This document shows positions 40,025-49,928 of a stretch of 64,000 nucleotides of DNA, in pieces (the stretch's first letter is position 1; each line of letters starts with the position of its first letter). The position numbers and the translations under genes were made by a program. The notes beneath the pieces are model-generated. The model was not told the DNA's origin. It was given only the letters and a program-made list of their open reading frames with translations, and did no database searches. Source of the DNA: a virus; IMG/VR virus record IMGVR_UViG_3300028844_003967, positions 1-64,000 of that record; one strand, given 5' to 3'.

Positions 40025-40723
40025 ATGGCAACATTAGATGAATACGCATACAATATTAGGAACATAGCACGTTCAGGTCAAGGTAACTCTGATGATGATT
40101 TATTAAGAATTAAACAAGTTAAGTTTTGGATTCAATATTATAGAGCTAAAGGAATTGAGATATTAACAGATATGGGTAAGCATATTGACCCACAACTTGT
40201 TCAAGATTTAGGTATTCTAAAATTAGAAGAAGTAGATAAAGCTGATAGTGCTTGTCCAGCGGTTAGTTGGGGATGTAAAATTCAAAAAGTTACTTTACCT
40301 AAATTTGCATCATTCCCTAAAAATAGAGCAATTATATTTATTGGAAAAATAGATAAACAAACTCCTTTAGATTATAATAAGGCTGATGTAAATAAATTTA
40401 AATCAGCTACAAGGTTTGGTAATTTAAGAAGTAAGGTATATTTAATTGGCAATACTGCATATGTAGAACTTATAGAAGCCGATGCTGATATGTGTTATAT
40501 AAATGTTCGTGGTGTTCTTGAAGATCCAACTAAAGCAAATTATTATCCTCAAGCTGGTTGTGAAGCTGTTTGTTGGAACGATGGTAAAGATGAATATCCT
40601 TTGCCTATGAGTCTTTATACTTATGTATTAGAAAATATACTGCAAAAAGAATTAAATTGGACTACACAAGCTGTAAACGATGAACTAAATAATGCAAGAC
40701 AAGATAACCAAAAGCTTAGATAG
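40025..40723 (+). CDS. putative tail adaptor / ring protein
   Basis: The 232-residue protein starts MATLDEYAYNIRNIARSG with SDDDLLRIKQVKFWIQYYRAKGIEIL. I associate this helical pattern with portal-adaptor or tubular-type proteins of podoviruses and crAss-like phages. A cluster of cysteines is present at about 77-84 and 179-184. Its start is only seven bases after the terminator T-run. Confidence 0.55.
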   Translation: MATLDEYAYNIRNIARSGQGNSDDDLLRIKQVKFWIQYYRAKGIEILTDMGKHIDPQLVQDLGILKLEEVDKADSACPAVSWGCKIQKVTLPKFASFPKNRAIIFIGKIDKQTPLDYNKADVNKFKSATRFGNLRSKVYLIGNTAYVELIEADADMCYINVRGVLEDPTKANYYPQAGCEAVCWNDGKDEYPLPMSLYTYVLENILQKELNWTTQAVNDELNNARQDNQKLR

Positions 40724-41228
40724 ACATGGGTTCATTACATTAAAAGGTGTATTTGATGAAGCTAAAAAATCTATAGATAAGGATTTAAATAACTTATCGA
40801 ATAATCCAACAAGGATTAATAAAATGACATGGAGAATGTTTTCTTTGATAATGCGAGAGTATTTCAAGATAATGTTTAGAGAGTTAGTAAGAGGTTATGA
40901 GTTTGTTTGGCTAAACAAATTTGGTAATTTACGCGTAGTAAAAACTATGTGTACAAGGTATAATCCATCTACTTATAAAGTTTATAAGGATAAAAATGGT
41001 AAACCTTACGTAAAAAAAGTTAAATTTGATGTAAATAAATATGGTGGTTATTGGCACTTTATTTTTTGGGATGTAGGAAAGAAATGGAGGCAATATCGTT
41101 TTGATGCTGATATAAAGTTTAAAAGAGCTTTTATGAAGCAAGTAGATAATGGCTTTGAATACTTAGACTACTCTCTATATAAAGACGGTCAAGGAGCATC
41201 AGACACTTACATCTTTAAAGTAAAATAG
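40692..41228 (+). CDS. hypothetical virion-block protein
   Basis: The 178-residue protein overlaps the previous gene by 32 bases. It is basic and aromatic (KYGGYWHFIFWDVGKKWRQYRF). It has a helical N-terminal half and a segment GYEFVWLNKFGNLRVVK that resembles the GYxVxLPxxGxLxIxK strand pair of some crAss-like small proteins. The function is unknown. Confidence 0.5.
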   Translation: MQDKITKSLDRHGFITLKGVFDEAKKSIDKDLNNLSNNPTRINKMTWRMFSLIMREYFKIMFRELVRGYEFVWLNKFGNLRVVKTMCTRYNPSTYKVYKDKNGKPYVKKVKFDVNKYGGYWHFIFWDVGKKWRQYRFDADIKFKRAFMKQVDNGFEYLDYSLYKDGQGASDTYIFKVK

Positions 41229-41229
41229 A

Positions 41230-42414
41230 ATGAGCCATAAAATATCTCTCAATAGAATTATAGGTAACGTTGTAGGTAATCTTGATCTTGAAAACATTAA
41301 TGAATCGATTGAAGATTTTGCAAGATGGTCTGCAGAAGCAGTAACTAAAATTGGTTCAAGAAACTCTTATCATAGGCATGAGTGTTTAATAGAAATTAAA
41401 AACTATAAAGCATCTCTTCCAAAAAACTTTGTTTCTCCGATTGCAGTTAAGTATAAAAATAATTTATTAAATATAACTAAAAGGAGTTTTAGAGATTTTA
41501 GCAAAGGTTCTGCATTAAATGTAGTTACAGATGGTGCTATAAATAACAATCAAAGAATTACAAATTCAGCAGGTGTACCTTTAACAGTTAGAATAACTTT
41601 TGTAGGTGTATTTACAGCTGGAGAAACTATTTCTATTACTGTAGTTTCAAATGATTGCGGTAATGTTTACTCAAATATATATAGTTATGTTGTTTTACCG
41701 GGAGATACTCCAGCTTTAATTGCTGTTGCTTTTAATGATATGTTTCAAGCTATTTCAAATCTTCCTTACACTACTGTAGTTAGTGGAGATTCTATTGATT
41801 TAATAGGTAGAAATCCTAACATTAATTTTACTATTGCTATTTCTGAAAACAGTGTAATGGGTTCTGTTGACCAATGTGTTGTTCAGAAAAGAGTTCCTGA
41901 AAGAATAAATACTACTAATACAGATACAGACACTAATGCAAGACATCCTAAATTCACTGATGATAGTTTAGCTAATAGAAGTGTAGCTAATATTGATACA
42001 GGAATGTTATCTACAAGTAGAACGGGTAGTTTAAATGCTTATGGATTTGGGTTTAATGATTTTCAATCAGCTCAAGTTTATTCAATAGATAATGGATGTA
42101 TTAACTTTAATGCTTTAGATGGTGAAACATTAGCTATTGCATATATGGGTGTAGAGTTAGATGAAGAAGGGTGGCCAATGATTTATCATATGCATGAAGA
42201 TGCTGTTACTCATTATTTACAGTATATGCTTATTTCAAGAAGATATTACAATGGTAAAGTTCCTCAGCATGTATTTGTTAATTCAGAAAGAAGATGGTTA
42301 TACTTATGTTCTCAAGCAAGAGGGGATGATGAAATGCCTACTCCTGATGAATTTAACTATCTTGCTAATATGTGGAATCAATTAATGCCGCTACCTAATA
42401 AAAACTTATTTTAA
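41230..42414 (+). CDS. putative tail/ring protein with duplicated beta-sandwich domain
   Basis: The 394-residue protein carries at about 115-215 a domain similar to the 39264 protein (FVGVFTAGETISITVVSN ... YSYVVLPGDTPALIAVAFNDMF). The N-terminal and C-terminal parts are helical, and the end (YHMHEDAVTHYLQYMLISRRYY) resembles tail proteins. Its stop overlaps the ATG of the next gene (TAATGG). The role is probably in the head-tail interface; the exact place is not determined. Confidence 0.5.
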   Translation: MSHKISLNRIIGNVVGNLDLENINESIEDFARWSAEAVTKIGSRNSYHRHECLIEIKNYKASLPKNFVSPIAVKYKNNLLNITKRSFRDFSKGSALNVVTDGAINNNQRITNSAGVPLTVRITFVGVFTAGETISITVVSNDCGNVYSNIYSYVVLPGDTPALIAVAFNDMFQAISNLPYTTVVSGDSIDLIGRNPNINFTIAISENSVMGSVDQCVVQKRVPERINTTNTDTDTNARHPKFTDDSLANRSVANIDTGMLSTSRTGSLNAYGFGFNDFQSAQVYSIDNGCINFNALDGETLAIAYMGVELDEEGWPMIYHMHEDAVTHYLQYMLISRRYYNGKVPQHVFVNSERRWLYLCSQARGDDEMPTPDEFNYLANMWNQLMPLPNKNLF

Positions 42415-45400
42415 TGGCAAGTAAGCAAACAGTAAACTCCTTCCAAGAGGGAATGAAGCAAGATGTTGATATCTTGTTGTCAAATAATAAATCTTATCGT
42501 TATTCGATAGGAGGGAGATTAATGTTTAATAAAGATGGGACTTATTCTTGGGAAGTTGAAAATGGAAACAGACTTTCTTTTTTAATGACTCCAAGAAATG
42601 GAACTGATGTTAGTAAATATGTTCCTATAGGTCATGCAGGAAATAGTAGTATTCGTGTTATATTTTCTGTTAATCCGGTATCAGGATTTTCAGAAATAGG
42701 AATATTTTCTATAGACAATGAAGGAAATGGACAATATAAAACATTGTTTAATGACCAAGACGATCCTAATGGAGATATATTAAATTTTAATCCTAACAAT
42801 CAAATTGAAGCTCGTTTTACTTATGAAAATGACTCTACCATTCGTGTATATTGGGTAGATGGTGTAGAAAATAATAGTAATCAACCAAGAGTATTTACGT
42901 TTAAATATGATAGAAATATAGGTAATAGTTCAAATACAAATGCTTATTCTGCTGTTACTTTAAGTGTTCATTCTATTAACTCTCAAGCAGAGTTTGATAT
43001 GGGGCTTATTAAATATGACAGAAGAGTAAATGGTAATTTATTAACAGGTGTTTATCAATATACTTATAGTCTTGGAACTGTAGATGGATATGATACTCCT
43101 TGGTACCCATTAACAAGAAAAATATTTGTTACTTCTGATGAGGTAAGTAATACTAATTGGAATACTTATGAAATGGAAGGTGCTGGTATTGTTTCTTCTA
43201 AGGGAAATAGAATAGAAATAAAAGGTATTGACCAAAAATTTGATAGAATAAGAGTTGCTTATGTTTACAGTAAAACAAAAGATACCAACGATAGTGCAAA
43301 TATATTTTCTCAAACAGATATTAGTGGGGCTACAATGTCATTTGACCATGTATCAAATCAAGGAGAACCATTGCTTATAGAGGAAATTCCAGCTATATTT
43401 TCAGGTATTAGAGCTGCTAAGACTTTAAATATAAAAGATTCTACTCTTTATTATGGAAATCTTGTAGAAGGTATATTATCTGATTATGATACTGAAACTA
43501 TTCTTTCTTCATTAACGGTAAAGCCTATCTTTAGAGATATGCGTTCTGATACAAAAAATTATGATACTACAAGTGCAATTACAAGTCCTCCGGTAACACA
43601 TCAAAATTCTTCTACAGAAACAACTACGGTAAGATTAAATCAAGGCGTTTCAGGAACAGAAACATATAATATATACCAAGACTATAAGAATTATAAAGGA
43701 ACTCAAGTAGAGCATTTATATACTGGTTATTTTAGGGGAGAAACATATAGGTTTGCTATTGTTTTTTATGATAAATTAGGATATCCTTCATTTGCTGCGC
43801 ATTTGTGTGATATTAAATTTCCCGAACAATCTTCTGATACATTTACAGCAAATAGAATTACAACTTCAAATACAGTAGTTAATGTTGCTGCTGGTGGTGG
43901 TGTTCTTCCTACAAGAGCATGGCCTACAAATAATTATGGTAATTATACTTCTCCTGCAGTTGTAGATGGAGAAAATACGGGTGCTGGAGATTATTCTCAT
44001 ATTAGAATAATGGGATTACAAGTAGATGGAATTGATGCTTCTACAATATCTCAGCAGATATCGGGATTTAAAATTGTTAGAACAGAGCTTGATGCTACAA
44101 TACTTACGCAAGGATTAGCTTACCCAACAGTAAAAGAAGTTAATACATCTGCTCCACTTCCATTGTATTTTCAAGAATGGGTTGATGCAACAACAGGTGC
44201 GCCTATGGGTGCTGGTACTTTAGAAGGAGATATTGCTCTTAAAGGTGTTGATATGGCAAATAGTATTACGAATACTACTTCTACGGGAACTACTCCATTG
44301 TTTTTAGTAAGACCAAACCTTACTACAATGTATTTACCCGATTATGATTTTGATGCTAACAATTTACCTACAATTCAATCTCAAGATAAATTAAAATTAG
44401 TTGGTGGTTGTTTTTCTCAAAACTCTACTCCAGCAAGTGCAGTTCCTGAATGGGATGGGTTTCAGCTTACGGGAAATAGTGATACTCAGCAATACGTTAA
44501 AAAAATGTATTACAGTGCTAATTTATTTCATGATGCTCCATCACAACCTTATCCAATATATTTGTCTGAAGCTTCTCCAACAGCCATTTGGACAACAGGT
44601 TTAGGGGGAGAAGTTCCAAATTATGAAACCGGATTGCTTTTAGCAAATAGAGTTGAATGGGAAAATGCTTCATGGACTCCATCTACAAATGAATATAAAG
44701 GTTGGGGTAAACCTCAAACTGTATTTTTTAAAACAACTAATTTTGGTAGTCAAACAGTTGGTGGTTCTGCTTTTTATAGTGTAAATTCTTTTGGAACTCC
44801 ATTGTATGGAGATTATATGGGTAATTGGATATGTAATTATGTTCGACCAAATGCTAATCCTTATGGGGGTTTAACTTTAAGTGCTTTAGAAACATCTATA
44901 TTTTATGGCACTGGACATTTTCAGCCGGTAAATAATTCTTCATTTATAACTCCTGCGGGAGCTTTATTTAACGAAATAGAAGTTTGGGGTGGTGATTGTT
45001 ATTTAGATTACTTTGGGTTTGCAAGAGTTTATAGTAGAATGGATGGTACTTTAGGTGCTCCTGAATATGATTACGCAGAAGGAATTGTATTTCCTTGGGA
45101 AAGTAAATTAAATCATACTTTAAGACAAGCTGCTTCACAAGACAATCCAATGTACACAGATGTTGGTACTCGTTCTTGGTATGAATATTTAAATGGTGGT
45201 ACTAATTGGCCAAAAGGTATTTTTGAATTTGATTTAGATAATAGATTAATAGAAGAATTTAATATTGCTGATTCATTGCAGTTTCAAGAGTTAATACAGT
45301 TTTATGCTCCTAAGCCTTTAAACTTTTTAGATAATACAAGGTTTCCTACTCGTTGGAGATATACACGTGAAAAGATAATAGGTGATCCAATAGATACTTG

Positions 45401-46733
45401 GAGATTGTTTCAGGTAAATGATTTTGATGATTTAAAAGGAGAGTACGGAGAAATTACCTCATCGTTATATATATTTAATCAAATATATTCTTGGCAGTTA
45501 TCTGCTTTTGGTAGGTTAAGAGCATCTGATAGGGCAATAATTGAGTCTGCTAATGCTGGTTCACTTACTACAGGCGTTGGTGATAAACTTGATGGAATTG
45601 ATTATGTGTCTGAAATAGAAGGAAATCAACATCAATGGAGTTTGTTTTCTTCTGGTAAGGCTGCTTATTGGATTAATGTTGATATGAAATCAATTATGAG
45701 ATTTGCTCAAGATGGTAGAGTAAGTCTTAGTGATACTTATGGTATTCATGATTTTAGTGCAGATACTTTAGGTATTTTTGCTAATATTGATAATCCTGCT
45801 TGGTCGGGAGGAATTGCTGGAGTTTACGACCATGACAATGGAGATGCTATTTGGTCTTTAAACTATGATGAATACTTATATAGAAATGGCCCTCTTTTTG
45901 TTTCTTCTGTAAAAACAGATGCAAGTTCAGAGGTTTATGAAAATAATTCAACTATATTTTTTAGTTATACTGGAGCTGTAGCAAGTGGAGTTTATTTTCC
46001 TCAAGGTTCAACATTATCAGGAGAAAATAATAATTCTGTTTATTATGTTTCTGCTAATTCTACTTCTAATGTTTTTGGAATATACACAGTAGATGCTAAT
46101 GGAGTTCCTACAAAATTAGTTGATGTTAATCCAAATGAATCATATAAAGTATCAAGAATTAGTAATACTGATGTATGGACAGCATCTTTAGTTCTAACTA
46201 AAGAGATAAGTCCTGAACCATTTTCAATATCGTTTAATGAGAATTTAAATTTATTTCAAGGATTTCATCCTTTTAAGTCTACTTTCTTTATGTCGCATAA
46301 TGACAATTTATTATCAGTAGATAATGATGTTGTTGGACAAGACAACAAGATTTTTATTCATGATAGTTTTGCTCCTAAAAATACATTTTACGGATTACAA
46401 TATAAGGCTATTTTATCATCTGTTTCTGCAGAAGCGCCAATGCTTCAAAAAATATTTGATGATGTTAGGGTTAACTGTAATGATGAAGCTTCATTAACAA
46501 TGACTAATTTCTTAATAGAAACTGAAACTCAAAGTTATTTTTTCGATGTTGCTTCTGATACAAGAAAAAAATATGTTGAAGATATACTTAGATTTCCTAT
46601 AAGAACTAAAATTCAAAAAGACCGTACAAGAGGCAAACATTTAAGAATGACATTTGAGTTTTTGAATAATTCGTATAAGTCAGTAAGAATGATTAATTTA
46701 GTAACATGGTTTAGAAATTCAAATAGAATATAA
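42414..46733 (+). CDS. tail hub / muzzle-like stabilization protein
   Basis: The 1439-residue protein begins MASKQTVNSFQEGMKQDVDILLSNN with YSIGGRLMFNKDGTYSWEVENG, which resembles the start of P22 gp10-type DNA-stabilization and crAss-like muzzle proteins. It is beta-rich throughout (beta-propeller-like runs of YGN, W and D). It lies between ring genes and ejected-protein genes, as expected for the tail hub that plugs DNA. The next gene starts one base before its last base (overlap). Confidence 0.7.
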   Translation: MASKQTVNSFQEGMKQDVDILLSNNKSYRYSIGGRLMFNKDGTYSWEVENGNRLSFLMTPRNGTDVSKYVPIGHAGNSSIRVIFSVNPVSGFSEIGIFSIDNEGNGQYKTLFNDQDDPNGDILNFNPNNQIEARFTYENDSTIRVYWVDGVENNSNQPRVFTFKYDRNIGNSSNTNAYSAVTLSVHSINSQAEFDMGLIKYDRRVNGNLLTGVYQYTYSLGTVDGYDTPWYPLTRKIFVTSDEVSNTNWNTYEMEGAGIVSSKGNRIEIKGIDQKFDRIRVAYVYSKTKDTNDSANIFSQTDISGATMSFDHVSNQGEPLLIEEIPAIFSGIRAAKTLNIKDSTLYYGNLVEGILSDYDTETILSSLTVKPIFRDMRSDTKNYDTTSAITSPPVTHQNSSTETTTVRLNQGVSGTETYNIYQDYKNYKGTQVEHLYTGYFRGETYRFAIVFYDKLGYPSFAAHLCDIKFPEQSSDTFTANRITTSNTVVNVAAGGGVLPTRAWPTNNYGNYTSPAVVDGENTGAGDYSHIRIMGLQVDGIDASTISQQISGFKIVRTELDATILTQGLAYPTVKEVNTSAPLPLYFQEWVDATTGAPMGAGTLEGDIALKGVDMANSITNTTSTGTTPLFLVRPNLTTMYLPDYDFDANNLPTIQSQDKLKLVGGCFSQNSTPASAVPEWDGFQLTGNSDTQQYVKKMYYSANLFHDAPSQPYPIYLSEASPTAIWTTGLGGEVPNYETGLLLANRVEWENASWTPSTNEYKGWGKPQTVFFKTTNFGSQTVGGSAFYSVNSFGTPLYGDYMGNWICNYVRPNANPYGGLTLSALETSIFYGTGHFQPVNNSSFITPAGALFNEIEVWGGDCYLDYFGFARVYSRMDGTLGAPEYDYAEGIVFPWESKLNHTLRQAASQDNPMYTDVGTRSWYEYLNGGTNWPKGIFEFDLDNRLIEEFNIADSLQFQELIQFYAPKPLNFLDNTRFPTRWRYTREKIIGDPIDTWRLFQVNDFDDLKGEYGEITSSLYIFNQIYSWQLSAFGRLRASDRAIIESANAGSLTTGVGDKLDGIDYVSEIEGNQHQWSLFSSGKAAYWINVDMKSIMRFAQDGRVSLSDTYGIHDFSADTLGIFANIDNPAWSGGIAGVYDHDNGDAIWSLNYDEYLYRNGPLFVSSVKTDASSEVYENNSTIFFSYTGAVASGVYFPQGSTLSGENNNSVYYVSANSTSNVFGIYTVDANGVPTKLVDVNPNESYKVSRISNTDVWTASLVLTKEISPEPFSISFNENLNLFQGFHPFKSTFFMSHNDNLLSVDNDVVGQDNKIFIHDSFAPKNTFYGLQYKAILSSVSAEAPMLQKIFDDVRVNCNDEASLTMTNFLIETETQSYFFDVASDTRKKYVEDILRFPIRTKIQKDRTRGKHLRMTFEFLNNSYKSVRMINLVTWFRNSNRI

Positions 46734-47452
46734 TGGCAATATTTACAGATACAAGAGAACTAAACAGACAAGCTTCTACAGACCATCTTGATAGAGTTAA
46801 GGGCTTAGACAAGACTGCATTAGCGATACTTGGATATAAAAATGATGGAACAAGAAGTGCTTGGGGTAAGATTAACCCTATGATTGGAGGGATAGGTACT
46901 AATAAATTAGCGCAAACAGTTATTGGTAAAAATAGTGAAACAGGAACAGATACATTAGCTGCATTAAAAGGTACTGAAAAAGAAGCTATAAACAATACAT
47001 TAAATAAAGCTGCTTTAGCTGCTACCATAATGTCTGCAGGAACTGGAGCTCCTATAATGGGTGCTATTAGTAAAGGTCTTGGAATGATTACCGGAGGTAG
47101 TGATAAAAGTGATTTGTTTAAAGATGTTTCTAATATGGCTAAAAAAGAAGAGTCTATGGAGGCTTTAGATTCAGTTAATTTAGATGGTGGATATTCTGAA
47201 CAAACTATTGATGGCGTTACTACAACAATGGTAGATGGTAATCCAGTAATGATAGATGGTGTTCCTATTGATGCTGTGGGTGGAACAGACGCTGGAGGTG
47301 AACTAAAAAATGTTTTAGGTAGTGCTGGAAATTTAGATATATTACAATCTGGAATTGGAGCCATTACTTCAGAGGTTGCATTAAATGAGGCAGAAAAAGA
47401 AGCTGTAGTTACAAGTGGTAAAAAATCAATGAATCAATTTAGTTACTTATAA
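46733..47452 (+). CDS. putative ejected or tail-internal protein
   Basis: The 239-residue protein has a hydrophobic Ala/Gly/Met-rich stretch at about 90-123 (small residues, possible membrane-insertion segment) and a glycine-rich C-terminal half. It overlaps the tail hub gene by one base. Proteins with such stretches in this position are often ejected with the DNA. No family is recognised. Confidence 0.5.
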   Translation: MAIFTDTRELNRQASTDHLDRVKGLDKTALAILGYKNDGTRSAWGKINPMIGGIGTNKLAQTVIGKNSETGTDTLAALKGTEKEAINNTLNKAALAATIMSAGTGAPIMGAISKGLGMITGGSDKSDLFKDVSNMAKKEESMEALDSVNLDGGYSEQTIDGVTTTMVDGNPVMIDGVPIDAVGGTDAGGELKNVLGSAGNLDILQSGIGAITSEVALNEAEKEAVVTSGKKSMNQFSYL

Positions 47453-47453
47453 T

Positions 47454-49850
47454 ATGAGAGGGTTAGATATAACAAAAAAAGATGAAGGTAAAAATTGGTG
47501 GGATAAATATACTCCTACAGAGCTTTTAAAAAATCTTACTAAACAAGAAGAAAAAGTTTATAAAGATATTCCTTATGTTCAAGGAGTAAATAATACTATA
47601 CCTTCTTTACCTAATTATGAGGGATTAGTTGATTCTCCTACTGCACAAAAATTCTTTGAATTAGTAAAAAATAAAAATTATGATTTAGGCGCTAAGGGTA
47701 TTGCTAATTGGACTAATGCTAATGGCAAACGTAAAACAAATATTGATAGTATAGATTGTAGTGGTGCTGTTTGTGTTGTTAAAAATGCAATGGGTGCTGA
47801 TTATAATTTAACAAATACAGGAGCTGCTAAATTTAAGTCTGTTGCTAAAACAAAAGGAATTAAGCCTGAAGAATCTGTTGATGGTGATATGATTGTTTTT
47901 CAAACCGAAGGAGATAATACAGACCATATTGGTTTTATTGTAGTTGATGATCAAGGAAGAAGATATATTGCTGAATCTTCAAGTTCTTACAATGGAACAA
48001 CTATTACTCCATACGAAGAAAGAGTAAAAGATTTAGAATCTCGTTTGCCAAACTTAACTTATGACATTGTTTCTGACAATGAAAACAGACCAGCTCCAAA
48101 GCCTTATAATACAAGTTACGAGCATTTAACTAATGATAAGATTGAAGTTAGACCTCCTTCAAAAGTTTTAGATAAAGCTAAAGAAGCTACAAAACAAGGT
48201 GCTATTCCTAATAATGCGGTAAAAGTTGAAAAGCCTATTGTTTCTGGAAATTCTTGGGGAGATAGATTTGTTGACATAATTAAAGAAGCGGGAGAAGAAA
48301 TAGCAGCTGAACCAACAATAGAAACTGCAACAGAAGAAGTTGCTATAGACCCTAATATTGACGCTACTTCTAAAGCTGGGGATGATACAGAAGTTGTCAC
48401 TGATGATACAGAGGGTGTTGGTGGAGCTGAACTAACCGAAGAATTAAAAGGTGGCATTACTGATGAAAATAAGCAAAAAGTAATAGATGCATTAGATTCA
48501 ATACCATCTTGGATGAAAAATGCAATAAGTGAAGACCCTAAAGTTCTTGATGACCCTACTTTTTTAGAAACTTTGGAAGGAACTCCAGCGGGTTCTATTT
48601 TAGATTTCTTTACAAAAGGATTAACTGGTGTTGACATTTTTAAAAAAGATGTTGATGATAAAAGTCAAGAGGTTCCAAATTGGATGAAATCAATAGGGGA
48701 AAAATTTACTTCTTCTTTTGCAAAAACAACTGGACTTGGTTTAGGAGATACGGCTAAAAAAATAGTTACTTCTGGTATTGTTGATAAACCTAAAAGTGCA
48801 TTAGCTGATGAAGAAACTGTAGCTGAAGAAGTAGATTATTCATCTCCAGACTACATTAATGATTTACCTGATGAAAATGGAGTTGTTGGTGGTGCAGGAG
48901 GTGTTGCAACCATAGATGATTTTGATGCTGATAAATTAAAACAACAAATTGCTGATAATAAAGAATTATTAGGAAATTTAAATAATCGTCAACCATTTGA
49001 ATATGAATCACAAACTCAATGGAATAATGATTTAGCAGGCACTATTGCAGATGCTGGTAGAGGTATTGTAGGAATGATAGGCGCAAGTGAGCCATTGCCA
49101 AAATATTCAAGAAGTGAAATGTTTAAAACATCTATGGGAGAACTTACCGATAGAAGAAACATGGGTCTTTCTGATGATGAAATTGGATTTGCTAAACAAA
49201 TGGCTGAACGAGGATATGGATATGACGTAAAAAATATTCGTAGAATGGCGGGTGGTTCTGCTGGTGTTGCTCTTGGAAATCTTGGTAGAGCGCAAGGTCA
49301 ACTATATGACCAATATGGTCAATTAGCTACAAGAGATGAAGCTGTTCGTAGACAAAATAGAGCTGACTTTAACAGAGGTGCTTTACAAGAAGAACGTGTT
49401 AATAGAATGATATTTGAAGATGATTTAAGACAAGCTGAAAGAAGTAAGGCTGCTGCTGCTCAATTAACTTCAGAGTCTATGAAAAATATTAAAGACCGTA
49501 ATCAATACAATAGGGCATTTGGACCAGGTAGTCAAATTTATCAATATTATGAAGATGTTCTTAGAGATAAAGAGTCATCTATTTTTTATAGAGAACAAGC
49601 TAATGCTGATAGAGAGCTTGAGGCTAAACAAGAGTTAGAAAGAAAAATAGCTGCAGATGAAAAATCTTTGTTTGAAAGAACAGGAGGTTTAAATGACGGT
49701 GTTACTTTAGGTGGAGAAGATATAATGACAGTAGAAGATGGTTTAAAAAAATTAAACCTAACTCAAGAATTATTTGATGGTTTAGATGATAATAGTAAAA
49801 AACAAGTTTACGATAAGTTATCGACTATGGGGATAGGAAAACCTAAATAA
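47454..49850 (+). CDS. NlpC/P60-like peptidase fused to long helical virion protein
   Basis: The first 190 residues show an NlpC/P60-like cysteine peptidase: DCSGAVC with Cys102 and DHIGFIVV with His158, preceded by GDMIVFQ. The other 600 residues are acidic linker (about 240-420) and helical coiled-coil C-terminus (about 480-798). Such enzymes cut peptidoglycan cross-bridges and may open the wall during DNA entry, or act as the lysin. Being inside the ejected-protein cluster favours entry. Confidence 0.7.
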   Translation: MRGLDITKKDEGKNWWDKYTPTELLKNLTKQEEKVYKDIPYVQGVNNTIPSLPNYEGLVDSPTAQKFFELVKNKNYDLGAKGIANWTNANGKRKTNIDSIDCSGAVCVVKNAMGADYNLTNTGAAKFKSVAKTKGIKPEESVDGDMIVFQTEGDNTDHIGFIVVDDQGRRYIAESSSSYNGTTITPYEERVKDLESRLPNLTYDIVSDNENRPAPKPYNTSYEHLTNDKIEVRPPSKVLDKAKEATKQGAIPNNAVKVEKPIVSGNSWGDRFVDIIKEAGEEIAAEPTIETATEEVAIDPNIDATSKAGDDTEVVTDDTEGVGGAELTEELKGGITDENKQKVIDALDSIPSWMKNAISEDPKVLDDPTFLETLEGTPAGSILDFFTKGLTGVDIFKKDVDDKSQEVPNWMKSIGEKFTSSFAKTTGLGLGDTAKKIVTSGIVDKPKSALADEETVAEEVDYSSPDYINDLPDENGVVGGAGGVATIDDFDADKLKQQIADNKELLGNLNNRQPFEYESQTQWNNDLAGTIADAGRGIVGMIGASEPLPKYSRSEMFKTSMGELTDRRNMGLSDDEIGFAKQMAERGYGYDVKNIRRMAGGSAGVALGNLGRAQGQLYDQYGQLATRDEAVRRQNRADFNRGALQEERVNRMIFEDDLRQAERSKAAAAQLTSESMKNIKDRNQYNRAFGPGSQIYQYYEDVLRDKESSIFYREQANADRELEAKQELERKIAADEKSLFERTGGLNDGVTLGGEDIMTVEDGLKKLNLTQELFDGLDDNSKKQVYDKLSTMGIGKPK

Positions 49851-49928
49851 CCTTAAAATAAATTTCTTATATTAAGAAGGTTAATAACAAAAGATTAAAA
49901 GATAAATAATATTTAATACATTTACAAT

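Noticed and set aside
46711-47364. 217-codon minus-strand frame opposite 46733-47452
   Set aside because: It is antisense to a well-placed structural gene, is rich in Pro/Ser/Val/Leu as expected for a mirror frame, and has no supporting context.
48116-48637. 173-codon minus-strand frame inside the NlpC/P60 gene
   Set aside because: It mirrors the acidic linker of the real gene (Ser/Pro-rich shadow), with no motif or leader.
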